Origin: PWQG01 sp040882255 | Lineage (GTDB): Bacteria > Pseudomonadota > Gammaproteobacteria > Pseudomonadales > Pseudohongiellaceae | Assembly: GCA_040882255.1 (NCBI GenBank) | Contig: JBBEBP010000016.1 | Coordinates: forward strand, 620,001 to 684,000 | Length of the DNA: 64,000 nucleotides | Reading direction: 5' to 3' | Shown: positions 59,695-64,000 of the stretch, in pieces | Position numbering within the stretch: the first letter of the stretch is position 1 | How the letters are laid out: each line of letters opens with the position of its first letter | Position numbers and translations under genes: made by a program | The notes under the pieces: model-generated | Told to the model about the DNA's origin: nothing | The model's database searches: none | The model's input: the letters and a program-made list of their open reading frames with translations, nothing else

Positions 59695-60846
59695 TCAGCC
59701 GATCCGAACGCGACGGGGGAAGCGGCCGAATTCTTCCCAGTAACTGACCCGTTCCGGAAGCTCGTCGGCCGGCAACTGTACCTGGCCATCCTCATCGGTG
59801 ACTCGCGACACGATGGTGTGGTCACCGGATGACGCACCCTCCCAGTCGTAGTGAAACAGTTTCCAGGACCAGGTGCTCGACTGCGGATCGATCTGCGCTT
59901 CGCGCCACGGGCCATCGTCAACACGCACTTCCACGCTGCGCAGCGGCGTGCCGTCATTGACCACGAATCCAGTGATGCGGTGGCGACCACCCTGGCGGGT
60001 GACCCGCACAATGACCGATTTGAGATTCATGCGCGCCACCGAGTTTTCTACCCAGCGCTCCTCGTCCCCGACCTGTTCACGCTTCAGCGTCACATAGTCG
60101 CGGCCCATGAAGCGGCCCATGTAGCGGGTATCCTGGACATGGATCTGGGTCAGCCACTTGACGTTGGCCACGCCATAGAAACCCGGCACGATCAGTCGCA
60201 GCGGCCGGCCATGATGGACGGGCAGGGGCTCGCCGTTCATCTCGTAGGCGAGCATGTTGGGCTCGCGAAGCGCATCCTCGACGGAGAGGCTGCGGGCGAA
60301 TGCTTTCTCGACTTCCCGGCCCCGAATCTCCTCCGTGGCGGTATCCGCGCCGAAGAAAACAACTTCGCGGCCTTCCTCGCGGATACCCGCCCGCTCCAGA
60401 ATCCCGCGCAGACTCACGCCGCGCCAGCGGGCATTACCGACCAGGCCATGGAACATGCGGTTGCCGTTGCCGCCACACTCGAAACCGATATCCTGCTCCA
60501 CCGTCGACAGATCCATCAGGTCCGCCAGGGTATAGGTCTGCGGCCGCTCCACCAGACCGCTGACCTGCAGTGTGAACTGCGCCGGATCGAGCTCGGGTTG
60601 GCCGTAATGCTGGACCACATAGAAGTCATCGGAGTGAAAATTCGTGATCTCCCGGGTGTCGATGACGTGGGTGCTGTTCGGCCGACGCGGCCCCGGGTTG
60701 AAACTGTCCGGTACATCCAGGAACGGAACCACCCGCTCACCCTGTGCCAATGCCCCCCAGGGGAAGGCGCCCGCCCCCATCGCCAGGGCACCGGCACCCA
60801 GACCGCGTTTCAGGAATGTCCTGCGCTCATCATCATGTTGCGTCAT
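59695..60846 (-). CDS. Tat-exported sulfite oxidase-family molybdopterin oxidoreductase
   Basis: 383 residues. The Tat signal RRTFLKRGLGAGALAMGAGA at the N-terminus directs folded export. The molybdenum ligand is C124 in GFECGGNGNR. Other family blocks are VEKAFARSLSVEDALREPNMLAYEMNGEPLPVHHGRPLRLIVPGFYGVANVKWLTQI, and a C-terminal Mo-co dimerisation domain (about 270-383) with RITGFVVNDGTPLRSVEVRVDDGPW. It resembles SorA/SoxC; a cytochrome partner is not adjacent. Substrate sulfite is likely but not proven. The ATG at 60846 gives the Tat signal directly; a start at 60906 is rejected. Confidence 0.9.
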   Translation of the reverse strand: MTQHDDERRTFLKRGLGAGALAMGAGAFPWGALAQGERVVPFLDVPDSFNPGPRRPNSTHVIDTREITNFHSDDFYVVQHYGQPELDPAQFTLQVSGLVERPQTYTLADLMDLSTVEQDIGFECGGNGNRMFHGLVGNARWRGVSLRGILERAGIREEGREVVFFGADTATEEIRGREVEKAFARSLSVEDALREPNMLAYEMNGEPLPVHHGRPLRLIVPGFYGVANVKWLTQIHVQDTRYMGRFMGRDYVTLKREQVGDEERWVENSVARMNLKSVIVRVTRQGGRHRITGFVVNDGTPLRSVEVRVDDGPWREAQIDPQSSTWSWKLFHYDWEGASSGDHTIVSRVTDEDGQVQLPADELPERVSYWEEFGRFPRRVRIG

Positions 60847-60988
60847 CTCGTCAGGCCTCGTGTGCTGCGACTCATTGTTTTCAGTTCTGCCGAACCAAAA
60901 TACCACAAAACAGTCTGCGGTTGCCGCAACAGGTGCCGGCCGGGCGGGAATATCACCTGCGAACCCTGCAGTGGCGCCTCATTTCGTG

Positions 60989-60994
60989 TATAAT
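60989..60994 (+). promoter_or_regulatory. Predicted -10 box of the small SutA-like gene
   Basis: A perfect TATAAT, 34 bases before the ATG at 61029. The -35 region (CTGCAG at about 60967-60972) is weak and resembles the one before purE. Confidence 0.4.
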
Positions 60995-61028
60995 AAGCGT
61001 CTTTGCGCAGCACAATCGGAACGAAATC

Positions 61029-61205
61029 ATGGCAAACAAATCCAAGAAAGAGGCGGCCAGCGTGGATCGCGCCAGTCTGTCGAATCACATCGAGGCATTC
61101 CTGAAGTCCGGCGGCGAAGTCAAACAAATCCCTACAGGCACCAGCGGCCAGACCACGACCACAGGTCCGCGCCAGATCGTACTCAGCCACAAGAGCAACA
61201 CCTGA
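61029..61205 (+). CDS. Small SutA-like protein (58 residues)
   Basis: 58 residues starting MANKSKKEAASVDRASLSNH. The centre HIEAFLKSGGEVKQIPTG resembles the core FLxxGGxVxxI motif of SutA, a small RNA polymerase-binding regulator of slow growth in Pseudomonas. The flanking regions are short, basic at the N-terminus and Thr/Ser-rich after the core, unlike SutA's acidic N-terminus. The resemblance is a motif match only. It is divergent from the sulfite oxidase-like gene and convergent with the TraB-family gene (3 bases apart). Confidence 0.6.
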   Translation: MANKSKKEAASVDRASLSNHIEAFLKSGGEVKQIPTGTSGQTTTTGPRQIVLSHKSNT

Positions 61206-61208
61206 ACG

Positions 61209-62114
61209 CTACAGCGGACTGATCGAGTATCCCCGGTCTTCCAGCAGGCCGAGCAACCCGTCCTCTCCCGGCAGATGCGCGACACCCACCAGCACCATGG
61301 CGGTACCCTCGTCGCGCAAAGCCTCCTCGATGACAGGAATCCAGTTGTGGTTGCGTTCAACCAGCATGGTCTCATAGCTCTCCGGCGCCTCAGCCTTCAT
61401 GTCTGCCACGAACAGCTCCTGCATCGCCTGCATGTCGCCGCTGCGCCATTGCTCCACCATGATTTCAACCTGCTCCCCCGCCTGTTCGAAATCCTCCAGC
61501 GCGTAGAGGATGAAATCGCTCTCATTGCCCTCGCCCATGGCCGCGAGCATGTCGATCTGGTCCTGGATCGACTCCAGCTCGGCGGTGGCCTTGCTATCTC
61601 CCATCGCCCGGGTGTTGAAGTACATATCGACACCCTGCGGCGTGAAGCCGAGCTTCCGGAATTCCACCACGGACAGTGTGCTGTATAGCAAGCCCGGCTT
61701 GAAGTTCTGCAACATCGCCATGGGCATGCCGGCCTCGCTGACGTACTCCTCCAGTGCCGCATATGCCTCGTCATTGAGTACGTCCCGGACAGTCCGGCCG
61801 TCCTGGTAGGTCAGCTGCTGCATGATGGTCGACTGCAGTGACACATCATTCAGGGCATTGATGTCGGTCTCGAAATAGAGCCGGTCGGAAGCCTCGTAGG
61901 CCTGCTCGAACTGCGGCGGCAACGGATAGTCCGACTGACGCAGCAGGTGGATGGTGCCGGCCAGATACAGGACATTGTCATCGGCGCCGCGCACCTCGAA
62001 GACCGAGGTCTGCTCCTGGGCATGGAGCAGCGTACTGCCGGCCAGGACCAGCAGAGCGAGAAGAACGGCGGTGATTGCCTGTGGACGGAGTCGGTTCATG
62101 ATGATCGTATGCAT
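61209..62114 (-). CDS. TraB/GumN family protein
   Basis: 301 residues with a signal peptide (AITAVLLALLVLAGSTLLHAQ). Family motifs: YLAGTIHLLRQSDYPLPPQFEQAYEASDRLYFETD (N-terminal GTIHLL and Glu/Asp pair), MLVERNHNWIPVIEEAL (ERN motif) and TAMVLVGVAHLPGEDGLLGLLEDRGY (C-terminal VGxxHLxGxxG). The conserved His/Glu residues suggest a metal-dependent hydrolase fold; relatives TIKI/PrgY are proteases or peptide binders. The ATG at 62114 has AAGGA eight bases upstream. Confidence 0.88.
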   Translation of the reverse strand: MHTIIMNRLRPQAITAVLLALLVLAGSTLLHAQEQTSVFEVRGADDNVLYLAGTIHLLRQSDYPLPPQFEQAYEASDRLYFETDINALNDVSLQSTIMQQLTYQDGRTVRDVLNDEAYAALEEYVSEAGMPMAMLQNFKPGLLYSTLSVVEFRKLGFTPQGVDMYFNTRAMGDSKATAELESIQDQIDMLAAMGEGNESDFILYALEDFEQAGEQVEIMVEQWRSGDMQAMQELFVADMKAEAPESYETMLVERNHNWIPVIEEALRDEGTAMVLVGVAHLPGEDGLLGLLEDRGYSISPL

Positions 62115-62243
62115 GTCAGAAATCCTTTTTCCGGGAGAGGCCCCCTGTCTGTTGTGAATGATCCGGTTTCTGCATCCCTCATGATTACGGTAGCATGAGA
62201 TCACGAATCGCGCCCGGCATCAGCCGCAGGAAACCGACAAGTC

Positions 62244-62603
62244 ATGGCAAAACTGTTATTCCGCCTTCGTGGCGTACCCGATGATGAGGCCGGTGAGGTC
62301 CGGGAATTGCTCGAGACCAACGGCATCGACTACTACGAAACCGCCGCCGGTAACTGGGGCATTTCCATGCCCGGCCTGTGGCTGCGTGACGAGGGTGAGC
62401 TGCCCAGGGCAAAGGCCCTGCTGGACGACTACCAGGAGCAGCGGGCCAGACAGGCGCGGGCCGACTGGGAAGAGGACCGGCGCATGGGACGGCAGCCGAC
62501 CCAGTGGCAGCTGATCTGCCAGCAACCACTGAAAGCGGCCCTCTGCCTGGCCGCCGTCAGCGTCATTCTCTACATCTCGATCTCGGTTTTCTTCAGCTTC
62601 TGA
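62244..62603 (+). CDS. DUF6164-like small membrane-anchored protein
   Basis: 119 residues. The soluble N-terminus (FRLRGVPDDEAGEVRELLETNGIDYYETAAGNWGISMPGLWL) looks like a DUF2007/GlnB-like ferredoxin-fold signalling domain. It is followed by an Arg/Glu-rich helix and a C-terminal membrane helix (AALCLAAVSVILYISISVFF). The function is unknown. It is a single gene, divergent from the TraB-family gene and convergent with the FAH-family gene (7 bases apart). Confidence 0.75.
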   Translation: MAKLLFRLRGVPDDEAGEVRELLETNGIDYYETAAGNWGISMPGLWLRDEGELPRAKALLDDYQEQRARQARADWEEDRRMGRQPTQWQLICQQPLKAALCLAAVSVILYISISVFFSF

Positions 62604-62609
62604 GCCGGG

Positions 62610-63293
62610 TCAACCGGTCAGACGGATGCGCAGCGGCGTCAGGCCCTCGACCTCAGCCTCGAGTTCATCTCCGGTGACCACCGCACCGACCCCGGAAGGG
62701 GTGCCGGTGAAAATCACATCGCCAGCCCGCAACGTGTAGTAGGTGGACAGCTCGGCGATCACTTCGGGCACTTTCCAGACCATATCGGCGATATCCCCGT
62801 CCTGGCGGATTTCGCCATTGACCCGCAGCCGGATACGGCCGCTGTCGATCAGACCGGTCTCACTGACCGGCGTCAGTGCCGCCATGGGCGCCGAATGATC
62901 GAAGCCCTTGGCCACATCCCAGGGCCGGCCCTTGTCCTTGGCCTGCGCCTGCAGGTCCCGGCAGGTAAAATCGATGCCCACCGCGTAGCCGTAGATGCAA
63001 TCACTGGCCTGCTCCACAGTCAGCCGGCTGCCGCCGGACTGCAGCGCGACGACCAGTTCGACCTCATGGTGCAGGTCGTTGGTACGGGGCGGGTACGGCA
63101 CCTGCCCGCCCTCATGCAGCACCGAAGAGGCCGGCTTGCTGAAGAAGAATGGCGCCTCACGGTCATCCGCCCCCATCTCCCGCGCATGATCGGCGTAGTT
63201 GCGGGCCACGCACAACACGCGGTGGACCGGGAACAGGGCTTCCTCGCCCACCACGGGTAGTGCCGGCGCGGGCATATCAAACAGCAGCTTCAC
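62610..63293 (-). CDS. Fumarylacetoacetate hydrolase family protein
   Basis: 227 residues. The family core is FVxK-like APFFFSKPASSVLHEGGQVPYPPRTNDLHHEVELVVAL (metal-binding Glu residues in HHEVEL) and GYAVGIDFTCRDLQAQAKDKGRPWDVAKGFDHSAPM (active-site Asp, Lys). The end has GDVIFTGTPSGVGAV. Relatives are acylpyruvases, oxaloacetate decarboxylases and 2-oxo-hept-ene-dioate isomerases, so the exact substrate is open. It lies 26 bases after the Lhr-like helicase gene on the same strand. Confidence 0.9.
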   Translation of the reverse strand: MKLLFDMPAPALPVVGEEALFPVHRVLCVARNYADHAREMGADDREAPFFFSKPASSVLHEGGQVPYPPRTNDLHHEVELVVALQSGGSRLTVEQASDCIYGYAVGIDFTCRDLQAQAKDKGRPWDVAKGFDHSAPMAALTPVSETGLIDSGRIRLRVNGEIRQDGDIADMVWKVPEVIAELSTYYTLRAGDVIFTGTPSGVGAVVTGDELEAEVEGLTPLRIRLTG

Positions 63294-63319
63294 GTTCTTT
63301 CTCCTTCAGACAGATCAAC

Positions 63320-64000
63320 TTATGCGTTGCCCAGATAACCACGCACTGGCGGGGCGACATCGCGGCGCTGCAGCAGTTGTTGCAAGGCCCACTGGTGTTC
63401 AGCCGGCACCTCACGCAGGAAACGGACCGTGGCGCCTTCCAGCACCGCCACGGCGACGCCGTCGCAGAACAGCACCCGGTTACGCGTCACGCGCGGCACA
63501 CGGGTGCCGGGCAGAAATACGGGCAGCAGCGTAACCGGGTCCGTAGCGCTCAGGCAATGGTAGATGCCATCGCTCCAGCGCGGCCCGGCCTCTCCGGTAT
63601 CTTGTTCACGCAGGGGCCGGGCGGCCTGCCGCAGTGCCTCCACCGTGCCCGGCAGGGCGAACTGTTCGCCACCCACGCCGGCAATGAAACGCCCTCCACG
63701 CACGTCCCCGCGCAGCTCCAGCCGCCGCAGCACCTGAAGCAGCACGCGCCAGGGAGGCGGCGCAGACTCCCTGGAAAGTACCTGACGGAACAGTACCCCC
63801 CAGCGCCGCAGGTAGACCATCACCAGCTCCTCAAGCTGTTCGTCGGGGGCAGCGCTGTCGCCAACCGGAGCACCTGGCAGTGCCCGTGGCAGCAGCGACC
63901 AGCGTCCGGCATCCTCGATCTGCCAGGCCGGGCGGCGCCGGCGGCGTCCTCCCGACTTTCTGGCTGCGGGCGTCAGCAGCGCCCTCAACCCGGCGAAACT
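63320..64000 (-). CDS. Lhr-like ATP-dependent helicase, C-terminal part (gene starts beyond window)
   Basis: The last 226 codons of a gene open to the right edge. The stretch GRWSLLPRALPGAP, then LEELVMVYLRRWGVLFRQVLSRESAPPPWRVLLQVLRRLELRGDVRGGRFIAGVGGEQFALP, matches the C-terminal winged-helix and domain-4 region of long Lhr helicases. No motor motifs lie inside the window. Reading continues in frame from 63988 to 64000 without a stop. Confidence 0.75.
   Translation of the reverse strand, partial: SFAGLRALLTPAARKSGGRRRRRPAWQIEDAGRWSLLPRALPGAPVGDSAAPDEQLEELVMVYLRRWGVLFRQVLSRESAPPPWRVLLQVLRRLELRGDVRGGRFIAGVGGEQFALPGTVEALRQAARPLREQDTGEAGPRWSDGIYHCLSATDPVTLLPVFLPGTRVPRVTRNRVLFCDGVAVAVLEGATVRFLREVPAEHQWALQQLLQRRDVAPPVRGYLGNA

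Overview
The window is 64 kb of dense, GC-rich bacterial chromosome with about 55 protein genes and very short intergenic gaps. I saw no rRNA, tRNA, CRISPR array or insertion-sequence transposase. Gene content and order point to a gammaproteobacterium: rppH-ptsP-lgt-thyA-folA, proC-yggT-metX-metW-rdgB-hemW, a GcvR-like tandem-ACT regulator, PhhB, and argE-argA. A free-living, possibly halophilic lineage is plausible but is inference only. No species can be named from the sequence alone.

Layout. 1-4.5 kb: a Baeyer-Villiger-type flavin monooxygenase running off the left edge, purE-purK behind a promoter with a hairpin leader, and a methyltransferase next to a VTT-family membrane protein. 4.5-10.1 kb: a palindromic dispersed repeat, an exported NHL-type propeller, a nitronate-monooxygenase-like flavoenzyme, an M48 protease/LemA pair and a YaiI-family protein. 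10.2-15.5 kb: a TonB-N-terminus-like ORF, a D-amino acid transaminase, gamma-glutamyltransferase behind a GAAGT pentanucleotide repeat, a TerB-like protein and a dynamin-like GTPase. 15.5-22 kb: a complete tetR-adaptor-RND-outer membrane factor efflux operon with a clear promoter and palindromic operator. 22-31.5 kb, all minus strand: a hybrid sensor kinase, a DEAD-box helicase, an SSS symporter, a glycerophosphodiesterase and a large DUF5916-like outer-membrane protein.

31.5-34.1 kb: a second copy of the dispersed repeat, a 49-residue membrane peptide, and an operon of a cytochrome b561-type subunit, an unknown helical protein and a D-cysteine desulfhydrase-like enzyme. 34.1-40.8 kb: gltB-gltD with a long leader. 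40.8-52.5 kb, plus strand: a NatA/NatB-like ABC exporter, a PerM-family transporter, then proC-yggT-metX-metW-rdgB-hemW-phhB-argE-argA (proline, methionine and arginine synthesis with housekeeping functions). 53.3-58.4 kb, minus strand: the rppH-ptsP-lgt-thyA-folA operon. 58.5-64 kb: a HAD phosphatase, a GcvR-like protein, a Tat-exported sulfite-oxidase-family molybdoenzyme, a 58-residue SutA-like peptide, a TraB/GumN protein, a DUF6164-like protein, a fumarylacetoacetate hydrolase-family enzyme and the C-terminus of an Lhr-like helicase.

The most unusual locus is 52.5-53.3 kb. Two tiny adjacent genes, a double-glycine-leader Gly/Ala-rich peptide and a two-helix membrane protein, look like a bacteriocin and its immunity protein. 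They are flanked by two inverted copies of a structured repeat. The 68-base core of the two copies is 62/68 identical, but their long outer stems are perfectly self-complementary within each copy and differ between copies. This reads as a small mobile or recombining peptide cassette inserted between argA and folA.
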